DNA of 34,031 nt from Butyrivibrio sp. AE2015 (GTDB lineage: Bacteria > Bacillota > Clostridia > Lachnospirales > Lachnospiraceae): NCBI RefSeq assembly GCF_000420825.1, contig NZ_ATVR01000036.1, positions 1-34,031 on the forward strand, written 5' to 3'. How positions within the stretch are numbered: the stretch's first letter is position 1; every line of letters starts with the position of its first letter. Both the position numbers and the translations under genes were made by a program. Shown here piece after piece: positions 1 through 8,150 of the stretch. A model generated the notes under the pieces. The model saw only the letters and a list, made by a program, of their open reading frames with translations. It had not been told where the DNA came from and made no database searches.

Positions 1-62
1 TATCCTTCTCATACTCATACAAATATGATATTTCTTGGACTAAATACAAAGGAGGAGGATAC

Positions 63-191
63 ATGAATAGTATGACAAACTACTGTGCTTTTAGCAAAAA
101 CCATAAATGTATCATAGCTTACTACTCATATAAAGACTTAATTTTTTGCAAGCACAGCAGACGAACTGAAAGTGTAGGTATAGTGATGTGA
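63..191 (+). CDS. Small Cys-containing ORF, 42 aa, unknown function
   Basis: A 42-codon ORF starts with ATG 7 nt after the start of a near-perfect ribosome binding site (ggaggaggat at 51-60) and ends at TGA 189-191. A second in-frame ATG at 72 is a possible alternative start. The peptide has three cysteines (residues 8, 16 and 29), and its N-terminus reads NYCAFSKNHKCI. There is no signal peptide or membrane segment. The spacing of Cys8 and Cys16 around a basic NH-K patch could suit metal binding, but this is speculation. A strong hairpin follows 40 nt downstream and would end its transcript. The ribosome binding site is the main support. I do not recognise a family with certainty. Confidence 0.45.
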   Translation: MNSMTNYCAFSKNHKCIIAYYSYKDLIFCKHSRRTESVGIVM

Positions 192-230
192 ATGATTTAT
201 TTTGAAATGATGATAAATGGATATAAATAA

Positions 231-290
231 ACCCACAAAAGACTTGTGTTCTGAATAAGTATGAAACAAGTCTTTTGTGGGTGTTTTATG
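231..290. terminator. Strong 16-bp hairpin, intrinsic terminator
   Basis: A perfect 16-bp inverted repeat has arms at 231-246 and 267-282 and a 20-nt loop, followed on the plus strand by gttttat. It ends the short ORF at 63-191 and lies in the intergenic stretch 192-387, between that ORF and the convergent lipoprotein gene. The minus-strand side is followed by a weaker T-rich run, so it may work in both directions. I see nothing else in 192-387. Confidence 0.7.
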
Positions 291-387
291 TCCAATTTAT
301 CACATTGAAAAATATCAGAGTGAACAGAGCTATATCTACACTTTCAATTCGTCTGCGTCCGTTTACAATAAAGTATGTTTTATGAAG

Positions 388-888
388 TTATATTTCATCT
401 ATACTGTCAACAATATATGCCTCATCAACTGTTGCAAACTTTCCATTTTCAACAGTAAGTGAAAAAACTGCATATGCAAAGGCCTCACCATCTTCTTCGT
501 CATACTGAGCTACAAAGATCTTTGTAGTACCATCCTGAATGATAGGAAGATTTGATGCGTAATAAACGCCATCTTCAGAATCTGTATCACATATCTCTAC
601 ATCATCAACATAAACAATCTCTTCACACCAAAGGTCTGTCCTGTATGGAGCAGATATATAAGCAACACCATCTACTATATTACAGTTAATATCATTGTTG
701 TATTCTGTGTATTCTTCTGTTGATGAAAATTCACCATTTGCATATTCAGATGAATAATTGTATTCCGTTGTACCCTCATCTGTAGTTGTTGTTACATTAA
801 AGCTTGTTGTTGATGTTGACTCACTTGCACAAGCTGTAAGAGATACTGCTAAAACAACACCTGCCATTAACAATCCGATTTTCTTCAT
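388..888 (-). CDS. Small predicted lipoprotein, 166 aa
   Basis: The start is the ATG at 888, because GGAGGA lies 8 nt upstream of it; a longer in-frame ORF begins at 912 but lacks this site. The N-terminus is a lipoprotein signal: MKK, a hydrophobic stretch at residues 4-17, then the lipobox LTAC with the lipidated cysteine at residue 20. The mature part is Ser/Thr/Glu/Tyr-rich and acidic up to about residue 65, like a spacer. It is followed by a compact domain of about 95 residues with many aromatic residues and Asp, ending in VDSIDEI. No family is recognised. The gene has its own well-formed promoter (930-958) and is not part of the GH27 operon. It is expected on the outer face of the membrane. 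Confidence 0.85.
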   Translation of the reverse strand: MKKIGLLMAGVVLAVSLTACASESTSTTSFNVTTTTDEGTTEYNYSSEYANGEFSSTEEYTEYNNDINCNIVDGVAYISAPYRTDLWCEEIVYVDDVEICDTDSEDGVYYASNLPIIQDGTTKIFVAQYDEEDGEAFAYAVFSLTVENGKFATVDEAYIVDSIDEI

Positions 889-929
889 AATTTTTTTCCT
901 CCAAAATGTCATATTTTTGATTACAAATA

Positions 930-958
930 TTTATACGAAGGAAAAAAATATGTGGCAA
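930..958 (-). promoter_or_regulatory. SigA-type promoter for the lipoprotein gene at 388-888
   Basis: On the minus strand TTGCCA (953-958) and TATAAA (930-935) are separated by exactly 17 nt. They lie 42 nt upstream of the lipoprotein start and just beyond the stop of the preceding gene. Confidence 0.7.
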
Positions 959-964
959 AAGATT

Positions 965-1348
965 TTAGATCAAAGAAAAAATATAAGAAATTTCATCTTC
1001 TGAAACGATGTCATCTGCTCCCAAAATGAACGCTTTGCCTGATTTTCTGGGTTTTATCAGGCCTCTTACATAGCACTGGGCAAGCGGATTGGCACAAACT
1101 TTGCAGTCATAAATATCAGGAAAAGTCCCTGCGTCTCCCCAATCAAGATCCTTTTCTTTCAGGACATTTTTATAAAACTCATGGAGTACTCTGGCCATAG
1201 TATTCCTGCGAAGTGGCATTTTATATACAACTCCACTACTTTCTATTATTTCACATAAAAATGGACCAAGAGCTTCATAAGAAAGCTCCTGGTTGTTTTT
1301 ATTCTGATATAAATCTATAAGTTTATTTGTAAAGTCCTTACAATTCAT
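965..1348 (-). CDS. Small cytoplasmic protein with SLH-like motif, 127 aa
   Basis: No confident family assignment. Residues 76-125 resemble a degenerate S-layer homology (SLH) repeat: FPDI at 76-79, a helix leading to RGLIKP at 95-100, a hydrophobic FILG, then an acidic SEDEIS helix. A second half-match, MPLRRNTMARVLHEFY at 44-59, resembles the helix that opens the next SLH unit. There is a CxxC at 82-85. No signal peptide is present, which is odd because SLH domains normally bind the cell wall outside the cell. The ATG lies 2 nt after the stop of the GH27 gene, so the two are translated from one message and may act together. SLH ancestry is an inference from pattern only. Confidence 0.75.
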   Translation of the reverse strand: MNCKDFTNKLIDLYQNKNNQELSYEALGPFLCEIIESSGVVYKMPLRRNTMARVLHEFYKNVLKEKDLDWGDAGTFPDIYDCKVCANPLAQCYVRGLIKPRKSGKAFILGADDIVSEDEISYIFSLI

Positions 1349-1350
1349 AA

Positions 1351-3177
1351 TTACTTCTCATCAGAAAGCGAAACAATAAAAGTTATATTATCAAAAGCCT
1401 TAAGGTTTGATACTTCAATACATCCATCCAAAATTGTAAATGTATCATCAGTGTAAACATCAAGAGCTTCCATTTTCTTTGCATTTTCAAATACCTTGAA
1501 ATATTCGCCCTTTTCGCTACCACTAAAAGCCTTTATTATATCTTTTACAGTAATCTTATAGGTATCTTTCTTATCTTTATCACTTAGATTGATAAAACTA
1601 ACAGCAAATCTGTCTCCAAAAAGAGGCTTAACAAGAATATCTACTCTGTCATTGTCTCTTATGTACTCTTTTGAAGGATCTTCCGCTGCAAGGCTCGAAT
1701 AAACTCTCTTTGCCTGAATTCCAAGTTTATCCTGATTTAAAGAAATAAGCTTTTCATTGGAGATGATGTTATAGATCCAGTCTCCTTTACTTACTCTTCT
1801 AAGGTCAAGTCCAATCATCAATGGTGAATTCATCATACACCACATAGCCATATGCGTCCTGCACTGAGTTTCATTAAGACCATCCATACCGATCATAAGC
1901 ATATCAGGATCATTCCACCCCTTTGAAAGACCTGCAAATTCATCCATGATAACCGCCTTATTGTACTGTACAGCTACACCCGGTGTGTAATCGGAAGCCC
2001 AGTCACCATGGCCAGGATTCCCATCACTTCCAACTCTGAAAGTGATATCATTTAAGATTCTCCAGGAATCGCAAACCTTCCTGCCCCAATTTTGAGGCTG
2101 TGTCTTTCCCCACTCGCAGGCAGAATAATAGATATCCTTATCAGGCGCTAACTTCTTAAGCTCTTTTAACAGACGTCCATAAGAATTAAGCGTATTCTCC
2201 TGCCTTCTGTGGTTCATTATCCTGACTTTGTTCATGCCCTTGTGCAGCCTGCAGCCAAATCCGCTTTCTTTATCGAAAGATTCAGTTGGCCAGACAAAAG
2301 AAGCAGGGCTTTCAGTTTCTTTAAGAAAGCCGTCAAATACCATTTCTCCTTCGGTCATTATCTGGATCCATTCTCCAACGCCCTCCTCTTTTCCGGTTGC
2401 ATATTCTACAAAAATAAAATATTCACCATCAGTCGGAGCATCGACTTCAAATACAAGTTCACTGCTCTGAAGTCCCACCGGTGTATTATCCGGTCCTGTT
2501 CCATCAAAGGTACCTATTTTTGTAACATAGTCACCACTATCCACCTTTTGTGCAATTCTCCCTGTTATAGCTCCGTCTTTAACAGCAGAGTATATCTTTT
2601 CAAAAGAGCCATCAGCTGAACAAAGCTTTATAGCTCTAATATTTGGAGCAAAGGTGTATCTCGCATTTTCAGCATTTGAAAAAGTTGCATTGTCAAAAGG
2701 ATAATAACAGTTATCTACCTTCAAGAAGTCAACGCCCCACTCTATATAGCTTGCAGCATCCAGGGCTTCGTGCCCGCAGGTTCCAACCTGTGCGCCTGCG
2801 CAAAGATTGGTTCCTATGTCATTGTACATCCCAAATTTAAGACCTCTTTCATGGATATAATCAGAAAGCGCCTTAAACCCGCTTGGGAACTTAACTTCTT
2901 CATTAGAAAGCTTGTCGTCAACTCTTTCGGATTTATAACATCCATCATCTAAAATAATGTACTCATAGCCAAGTTTATCAAGACCAAGTTCTATAAACTT
3001 ATCAGCCATTATTTTCGTAAGAGCCTCAGTATTGCCACTTCCAAATGCATTCCAACTGTTCCACCCCATTGCCGGAAGCTTATTTTTTTGTTTCCCAAAC
3101 ATTACTTTGCCGTCATCAAAAGAGTCATACCTTCCAGCTGACTCTATCGTATCCGGTCTTAAGTTTTCATACCCCAT
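1351..3177 (-). CDS. GH27 alpha-galactosidase-like glycoside hydrolase, 608 aa
   Basis: A retaining glycosidase of family GH27, expected to release terminal alpha-D-galactose (or beta-L-arabinopyranose, also found in this family). The barrel opens with MGWNSWNAF at residues 37-45 and continues with YIILDDGC (73-80) and FGMYNDIG (115-122). FLKVDNC (151-157) carries the nucleophile Asp155. The acid/base Asp377 lies in SWRILNDI (371-378), and WNDPDML follows at 421-427. Residues about 200-335 interrupt the barrel with a beta-rich insert that resembles a CBM35/CBM6-type module. A small C-terminal beta domain follows residue 500. There is no signal peptide, so it acts in the cytoplasm on imported oligosaccharides. 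GGAGAGG precedes the ATG. It lies just after the tyrS terminator and just before the SLH-like gene. Confidence 0.9.
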   Translation of the reverse strand: MGYENLRPDTIESAGRYDSFDDGKVMFGKQKNKLPAMGWNSWNAFGSGNTEALTKIMADKFIELGLDKLGYEYIILDDGCYKSERVDDKLSNEEVKFPSGFKALSDYIHERGLKFGMYNDIGTNLCAGAQVGTCGHEALDAASYIEWGVDFLKVDNCYYPFDNATFSNAENARYTFAPNIRAIKLCSADGSFEKIYSAVKDGAITGRIAQKVDSGDYVTKIGTFDGTGPDNTPVGLQSSELVFEVDAPTDGEYFIFVEYATGKEEGVGEWIQIMTEGEMVFDGFLKETESPASFVWPTESFDKESGFGCRLHKGMNKVRIMNHRRQENTLNSYGRLLKELKKLAPDKDIYYSACEWGKTQPQNWGRKVCDSWRILNDITFRVGSDGNPGHGDWASDYTPGVAVQYNKAVIMDEFAGLSKGWNDPDMLMIGMDGLNETQCRTHMAMWCMMNSPLMIGLDLRRVSKGDWIYNIISNEKLISLNQDKLGIQAKRVYSSLAAEDPSKEYIRDNDRVDILVKPLFGDRFAVSFINLSDKDKKDTYKITVKDIIKAFSGSEKGEYFKVFENAKKMEALDVYTDDTFTILDGCIEVSNLKAFDNITFIVSLSDEK

Positions 3178-3192
3178 TTTTTACCTCTCCTA

Positions 3193-3225
3193 AAAAAGCC
3201 GTAGTTTTTAATACTACGGCTTTTT
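3193..3225 (-). terminator. Intrinsic terminator of tyrS
   Basis: A perfect 13-bp inverted repeat (arms 3193-3205 and 3213-3225, 7-nt loop) of A-run, GC core and T-run form lies 12 nt after the tyrS stop on the minus strand. Confidence 0.85.
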
Positions 3226-3236
3226 GTTAATTAATT

Positions 3237-4457
3237 TTAGAATGAAACCTTCTTAAAGGATTTCTTTCCTTTTCTTACCATAACTCCATCTGCAAAAAAT
3301 GCCTTGTCATAAGTTGCCTTTACATCTGTAACCTTTTCATCTGCTACAGTTACGCCGCCCTGTTCAACAGCGCGTCTTGCCTCACTTCTTGTAGCACAAA
3401 GGCCTGCAGAAACAAGAACCTGAAGGACATCGATGTTTCCATCTCTGAAGTCCTCTTCCTTAAGGCTTGTAGCAGGAACATTTGCAGCATCTCCGCCGCC
3501 TGCAAAAAGGGATCTTGCTCCATCCTGTGCCTTCTGAGCTTCCTCTTTACCATGTACAAGTGCTGTAAGCTCAAATGCAAGGATTTCTTTCTTCTCATTG
3601 ACTCTGCTAGGATCCCACTTCTCCATTTCAAGGATTTCCTCGATAGGAATAAATGTGAGCATCTTGATGCACTTATCAACATCAGCATCATCAACGTTTC
3701 TCCAGTACTGGTAGAAATCAAATGGTGATGTCTTGTTAGGATCAAGCCATACAGCGTTTCCGGCTGTCTTACCCATCTTTTTACCCTGAGAATCAGTTAA
3801 AAGAGTGATTGTCATAGCGTGAGCATCCTGACCAAGCTTTCTGCGGATAAGCTCTGTACCACCAAGCATATTGCTCCACTGATCGTCTCCACCAAATTCC
3901 AGATTACAGTTGTATTTCTGGAACATGTAGTAGAAGTCGTATGACTGCATGATCATGTAGTTGAATTCAAGGAAGCTGAGTCCCTTTTCCATACGCTGCT
4001 TGTAGCACTCTGCACGAAGCATGTTGTTAACAGAAAAGCAAGCTCCAACCTCTCTTAAGAGCTCAATGTAGTTAAGGTTCATGAGCCAGTCAGCATTGTT
4101 TACCATTAAAGCCTTGCCATCTGAGAAATCGATAAATTTCTCCATCTGACGCTTAAAGCAGGCAGCATTGTGGTCAATATCCTCTCTTGTGAGCATCTTT
4201 CTCATATCAGTTCTTCCTGATGGATCACCGATCATTGTTGTTCCGCCACCAATAAGAGCGATTGGCTTATTGCCGGCTTCCTGAAGTCTCTTCATAAGTG
4301 TAAGAGCCATGAAATGACCTGCTGTAAGTGAATCTGCTGTACAGTCAAAGCCAATATAGAATGTTGCCTTACCATTGTTTACAAGGTCTCTGATATGCTC
4401 TTCATCTGTAACCTGAGCAATAAGACCTCTTGCCTTAAGTTCCTCAAAAATCTGCAT
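3237..4457 (-). CDS. tyrS: Tyrosyl-tRNA synthetase
   Basis: Charges tRNA-Tyr with tyrosine in the cytoplasm. It is a class I aminoacyl-tRNA synthetase of 406 residues, normal for bacterial TyrRS. The HIGH-box equivalent is AGHF at 46-49 and the KMSKS-box equivalent is KMGKT at 227-231. The tyrosine pocket region YIGFDCTADS is at 34-43, and GGDDQWSNM at 189-197 is typical of the family. The C-terminus from about residue 340 is an S4 RNA-binding domain. The start at 4457 is chosen because GGAGGTG precedes it at good spacing and the family begins here; an in-frame ATG at 4550 lies inside the leader terminator. A T-box leader and SigA promoter stand upstream, and a terminator follows. Confidence 0.97.
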   Translation of the reverse strand: MQIFEELKARGLIAQVTDEEHIRDLVNNGKATFYIGFDCTADSLTAGHFMALTLMKRLQEAGNKPIALIGGGTTMIGDPSGRTDMRKMLTREDIDHNAACFKRQMEKFIDFSDGKALMVNNADWLMNLNYIELLREVGACFSVNNMLRAECYKQRMEKGLSFLEFNYMIMQSYDFYYMFQKYNCNLEFGGDDQWSNMLGGTELIRRKLGQDAHAMTITLLTDSQGKKMGKTAGNAVWLDPNKTSPFDFYQYWRNVDDADVDKCIKMLTFIPIEEILEMEKWDPSRVNEKKEILAFELTALVHGKEEAQKAQDGARSLFAGGGDAANVPATSLKEEDFRDGNIDVLQVLVSAGLCATRSEARRAVEQGGVTVADEKVTDVKATYDKAFFADGVMVRKGKKSFKKVSF

Positions 4458-4487
4458 AATGCACCTCCAATAAAAGTCATTGCGAAG

Positions 4488-4524
4488 AAAAAAGTCCTTC
4501 GCAACATAATTTGTTGCGAAGGAC
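4488..4524 (-). terminator. Regulated terminator hairpin of the tyrS T-box leader
   Basis: A perfect 12-bp stem (arms 4494-4505 and 4513-4524, 7-nt loop) is followed on the minus strand by a run of T. It lies directly after the T-box sequence and 31 nt or more before the tyrS start. Uncharged tRNA-Tyr would favour the competing antiterminator. Confidence 0.85.
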
Positions 4525-4760
4525 GAAATAATCCGTGTTACCACCTTCATTCACGCTATGCTCACGCAATGCGCCTCAATAAGTACGATTCAAAAAACCT
4601 GAATGATACTCTACTGATGTAACGGTCAGTCACCGTCTGAAACTAATATCTCATGGTAAAAAAGAATTCGTTCCAGCAGCTCACGGAGGTATTCATCATC
4701 GCTCTTAACTTACGCTTCTCACCAACCAGCAATTCTCTGTTGTCAGATTTCGATTCTTAC
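4494..4760 (-). promoter_or_regulatory. Tyrosine T-box leader upstream of tyrS
   Basis: On the minus strand, AAGGTGGTAACACGGAT (4531-4547) matches the conserved T-box antiterminator sequence and is followed by a terminator hairpin. Upstream are stem I features: AGAGA near 4737, a GGTTGGTGAGAAGC stretch, and a specifier region reading GAATACCTCC. Its TAC triplet (4689-4691) is a tyrosine codon, as expected for tyrS. The 5' boundary is approximate. This leader occupies most of the gap between tyrS and the divergent diguanylate cyclase gene. Confidence 0.88.
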
Positions 4761-4800
4761 TTATTCCGGTCACAGCCTTTAATATTTAATTTCTTAACAA

Positions 4801-4829
4801 ATTTTAATAATTTAAAAATATTATGTCAA
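4801..4829 (-). promoter_or_regulatory. SigA promoter for the tyrS T-box transcript
   Basis: On the minus strand a consensus TTGACA (4824-4829) and TAAAAT (4801-4806) are separated by 17 nt, so transcription should begin near 4794. I see no equally good promoter on the plus strand for the divergent gene. Confidence 0.85.
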
Positions 4830-4903
4830 GCGTTTATTTGTAGTTTTAAAAATAGATTTGTAGTAAAATAAGACCACATAATAAATTAGAATCATTGGGA
4901 GTA

Positions 4904-6643
4904 ATGCAATTGAAACTATTTCAAACAACATTTAATCCAAGATTTATACCTAATATCAGAGAATGGGCACAAAATGTCGATTTACGTGATGGCAATGCAA
5001 TCATTCACATATACGCACCCTATACTGATAAGTCTGTTTACTACAAATTGGACAGGATTCAAAAGATTCTCAATATAGAGCTTCCCGGTGTACCTATTGT
5101 CGGCTGTAGTGCTATAGGAGAAATCATTAATGGAAGCATAGATTACAACGAATGCGTTATTACGCTTACAGTATTTGATGATCCGTCTACCCAGGTTAAG
5201 GTTCTCTCTTTTTATGATTTCCACAAAGACTGTTCACAAGTTTTCTTTGATATCATAAAAGAAATTCCTGACTTAAAGGGAATTGAGATCGTATGTGCAA
5301 ACTCTGACGTGATGTTTGATAAGGCAAGTCATACTGTCGATTCTCTCCCTGATAACATTGAGGTATTTGGTGCCATTGCAGTAGGTGATGATGATAACAA
5401 GCCCTTTATTTTCACTGATGACAACGACTACCATACAGAGGGTGTTTTCCTTGTTTTATATAGTGGAAAAGAGCTTCATATCCAGACAAACAGAATGTTT
5501 GGCTGGAAAGCTATTGGCTACCCCCTTCATGTAACAAAGGCAGAGGGAAACGTTGTTTATGAGCTTGACGGAAAGCCTGCTTATGATGTTTACAGCCATT
5601 ATCTCAACATAAAAAAAGGTCCAAACTTCTTCTATGACGCTTTGGAATTCCCATGGGAAGTTCAGGTAAATGACGAAACTGTATACATCCGCCATGCCAA
5701 ATCTGTAAATCCTGACGGATCAATCGTGATGTCTACTAATGTTCCTGTTGGAAGCAATATCCGTCTTACTTATGGCGACCCATTAAGAATAATGAAACAC
5801 ACCAAACAGGCAGGCCAGCTTATACGAGACTTTGCACCACAGGCAATTACCATATATAACTGTTTTGGTCGTAAGCTCTTTTGGGGCGAACAGGACAATA
5901 TTGAGATCGTTGAGATCTCAAAGCATATGGAAGCTGCCGGATTTAGTGCTCTCGGCGAGATAATGCGTTTTAAAGGCAAGACCATCCTGAATAATCTTTC
6001 AATAGTCACTGCTTCCATGCGCGAAGGAGAAAAACAGGAAATAGACCATATCGAAGAAGGTCCGAATATGGCATCTTCAAGTATGCCGATAACTGCAAGG
6101 CTTGCAGTATTTATCAACACGATTACTGAAGAGCTCATGGAGAAAAACAACCAGCTAAACGATATGCTCTATAAGGCTTCCCATGATGCTCTTACAGGTC
6201 TTTTAAACAGAGGAGCCATTGAAAGAATCATCTATGAAACAGATAACTCTTCAGATTGGTTTCTTATAATGTTTGACATAGATAACTTCAAGAATATAAA
6301 CGATACTTATGGTCATATTGAAGGCGATAACGCCCTAAAGACTATTGCTTCATATATAAAAGAAAAGATCATCTGCAATGAAGGTTTTGAATGTGGTCGC
6401 TGGGGCGGTGAAGAATTTATAATGCTCGTAACAGACCGCACTGCAGATTATGTAAAATCAAATACTGAAGAAATGATCAAAAATGTTGACCAGCTTCTTG
6501 GCATAAACTATACACTTACTATAAGTGCCGGTGCAACCAGACATAAAGAGGATGAAACAATTCTTCAGACTATAAGCCGCGTTGATGAACTTCTTTATAA
6601 AGCAAAAAACAATGGTAAGAATCAGCTTTGCAGCGATTTATGA
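4904..6643 (+). CDS. FIST-domain diguanylate cyclase (GGEEF)
   Basis: Predicted to make cyclic di-GMP in response to a small ligand. The N-terminal part, about residues 35-390, looks like FIST_N plus FIST_C sensor domains, with VGCSAIGEI near residue 68 and FGAIAVGDDD near 155. A short coiled linker leads to a GGDEF domain from about 425: HDALTGLLNR, FDIDNFKNIND (about 456) and GRWGGEEF with GGEEF near 501-505. The inhibitory RxxD site is absent; the matching positions read NEGF. No membrane segment is seen, so it is cytoplasmic. Start choice is uncertain: GGGAG at 4897-4901 is too close to the ATG at 4904 and better placed for a TTG at 4910; an in-frame TTG also occurs at 4895. It is convergent with the PHP gene and shares its terminator. 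Confidence 0.9.
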   Translation: MQLKLFQTTFNPRFIPNIREWAQNVDLRDGNAIIHIYAPYTDKSVYYKLDRIQKILNIELPGVPIVGCSAIGEIINGSIDYNECVITLTVFDDPSTQVKVLSFYDFHKDCSQVFFDIIKEIPDLKGIEIVCANSDVMFDKASHTVDSLPDNIEVFGAIAVGDDDNKPFIFTDDNDYHTEGVFLVLYSGKELHIQTNRMFGWKAIGYPLHVTKAEGNVVYELDGKPAYDVYSHYLNIKKGPNFFYDALEFPWEVQVNDETVYIRHAKSVNPDGSIVMSTNVPVGSNIRLTYGDPLRIMKHTKQAGQLIRDFAPQAITIYNCFGRKLFWGEQDNIEIVEISKHMEAAGFSALGEIMRFKGKTILNNLSIVTASMREGEKQEIDHIEEGPNMASSSMPITARLAVFINTITEELMEKNNQLNDMLYKASHDALTGLLNRGAIERIIYETDNSSDWFLIMFDIDNFKNINDTYGHIEGDNALKTIASYIKEKIICNEGFECGRWGGEEFIMLVTDRTADYVKSNTEEMIKNVDQLLGINYTLTISAGATRHKEDETILQTISRVDELLYKAKNNGKNQLCSDL

Positions 6644-6650
6644 TTCAAAT

Positions 6651-6684
6651 AAAAAAGAATGCCTAAATTACGGCATTCTTTTTT
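6651..6684. terminator. Bidirectional terminator between convergent genes
   Basis: A perfect 13-bp inverted repeat (arms 6651-6663 and 6672-6684) has an A-run on one side and a T-run on the other. It sits between the stops of the plus-strand GGDEF gene and the minus-strand PHP gene, so it can serve both. Confidence 0.88.
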
Positions 6685-6691
6685 ATCCAAT

Positions 6692-7546
6692 TTAACGTTC
6701 TCTTGCATTTTTTATATCTGTCAGTAATTCCTCCGGAATGAACATCTTTCCATATCCAACTCCAAGATCAATCTTAGGTTTATTGGCACCATGAAAATCT
6801 GATCCACCACTTATCAAAAGGTCATACTTATGAGCAAGATTTCTTATCTGCCTCTCTTCTGCCGGTTCATAGGTGGAATAAATAGCTTCTATTCCCTTAA
6901 GGCCGGCATCTATCAGCCTTACTACCAAAGCTTCAAGCTTTTCATCACTCATATGATACAAAATAGGATGGGCTAAAATTGGCACTCCACCAGCTAAAAG
7001 AATAAGTTCAATCGCATCCTCAGGAGTGATATTTTCCCTCGGAACATAGTATTTACAATGGTCTCCTATATATTTATCAAAAACCTCCTGCCTTGAATTA
7101 ACATAACCTTTATCAAGCATGAGCTTTGCGTAATGTGCCCTTGTAATAACAGCATTGGGAAAAGCCTCAAGAAGCTCATCATAGCTTATGGGGAGTCCTG
7201 CTTCTTCAGTCAGTTTCCTACACATTTTTTCATTGCGTTCACGCCTTGAATCTGCAAAAGCCTGAAGTCTTCTCTGAAATTCTTCATTATGATGATCAAT
7301 ATACAGGCCAACTACATGAACGTCTTTTCCTTCATTTACAGTAGAGAACTCAATTCCTGGAATAAATTCAATATCACTGTATGTTTTACCTGTGTAATCA
7401 ATAGCTTCGTCAAGACCAATGACCGTGTCATGATCAGTAAGAGCAATTGCAGCAAGATTCTTTTCATGAGCATAATCTATCAGTTCTTTTACGCTATATG
7501 TACCATCTGAACAATTTGAATGCGTATGAAGATCAATTCCTCTCAT
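6692..7546 (-). CDS. PHP-domain phosphoesterase (RNase AM / YciV-like), 284 aa
   Basis: A PHP-superfamily metal-dependent phosphoesterase. Family relatives (TrpH/YciV, RNase AM) remove phosphates from 3',5'-nucleoside bisphosphates and trim RNA 5' ends. Metal-binding motifs are in the usual order: DLHTHSNCSDGT (HTHS at 7-10), LTDHDT (37-41), PGIEFS, then VVGLYID, PILAHP and finally GSDFHG near the end. Length is normal for the family. The start at 7546 is chosen because the family begins just before the first HxH; an in-frame TTG at 7582 overlaps the folT stop but has no clear ribosome binding site. It follows folT closely and is probably co-transcribed with it. Substrate is not shown by the sequence. 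Confidence 0.88.
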   Translation of the reverse strand: MRGIDLHTHSNCSDGTYSVKELIDYAHEKNLAAIALTDHDTVIGLDEAIDYTGKTYSDIEFIPGIEFSTVNEGKDVHVVGLYIDHHNEEFQRRLQAFADSRRERNEKMCRKLTEEAGLPISYDELLEAFPNAVITRAHYAKLMLDKGYVNSRQEVFDKYIGDHCKYYVPRENITPEDAIELILLAGGVPILAHPILYHMSDEKLEALVVRLIDAGLKGIEAIYSTYEPAEERQIRNLAHKYDLLISGGSDFHGANKPKIDLGVGYGKMFIPEELLTDIKNARER

Positions 7547-7578
7547 TTGCCTGAAGTTCCGCCTTTCAAAACTAAATA

Positions 7579-8148
7579 TCAATCAAAATATGGCTTGATC
7601 ACCTTTTTTACAACCTGGAGCATCAGATACATGATAATTGTATCAACCGGAAGCATCACAGCATTGGAAATAAGTCTTCCCGGAAGTATCACAGCAATTG
7701 CCTTTCCATAGAGCATATTAAGCCAAAGAGTGTTAAGTATGATATTGCATACAATCTTAACACAAGCCTGAGCCGCAATGACTCTCCAGAGCTTAAGAGG
7801 CTTGTTATAGATAAAAAGTCCATAAATGATAGCGCCGATCATTGCTGTTATAGTGAAGCCTATAAAGAAGTCTCCGTCTCCGGATGCAAACCATTTGATA
7901 ACATCCATGGCTCCACCAAAGATTGCTCCTATCCATGGTCCAAAGAGATAGTCAACTATCTGATTTGGAAGTCCGGAAAAGCCAATCCTTATGTACTGTC
8001 CGAATTTGATGGTGGCCACATAGCCCAAAATAACCGAAAGGGCGCCCATCATACCGCAAAAAGTAAGGACTTTTGTTTCTTTAAGCCTTGAAACTGATGA
8101 AAAATAAGATTTGCCTGATACTGTCTGTTTAGCTGTTTGATTTAACAT
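7579..8148 (-). CDS. folT: Folate ECF transporter S component
   Basis: The substrate-binding membrane subunit of an energy-coupling factor transporter; it should capture folate and dock with the shared EcfT/EcfA module encoded elsewhere. The 189-residue product has about six hydrophobic segments. It carries family-typical stretches: GFSGLPNQIVDYLFGPW near residue 57, IFGGAMDVIKWF, and ILNTLWLNMLYGKA near 137. The assignment is reinforced by the THF riboswitch directly upstream. AGGAGG precedes the ATG and is part of a sequestering hairpin. The PHP gene follows closely on the same strand. Confidence 0.92.
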   Translation of the reverse strand: MLNQTAKQTVSGKSYFSSVSRLKETKVLTFCGMMGALSVILGYVATIKFGQYIRIGFSGLPNQIVDYLFGPWIGAIFGGAMDVIKWFASGDGDFFIGFTITAMIGAIIYGLFIYNKPLKLWRVIAAQACVKIVCNIILNTLWLNMLYGKAIAVILPGRLISNAVMLPVDTIIMYLMLQVVKKVIKPYFD

Positions 8149-8150
8149 AA

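Noticed and set aside
277..462. Plus-strand open frame of 61 codons after the first terminator
   Set aside because: It begins within the terminator tail, has no ribosome binding site and overlaps the end of the lipoprotein gene on the other strand.
4458..4550. N-terminal extension of tyrS to the upstream in-frame ATG
   Set aside because: The extension runs through the T-box terminator stem and has no ribosome binding site, whereas ATG 4457 has GGAGGTG and matches the family start.
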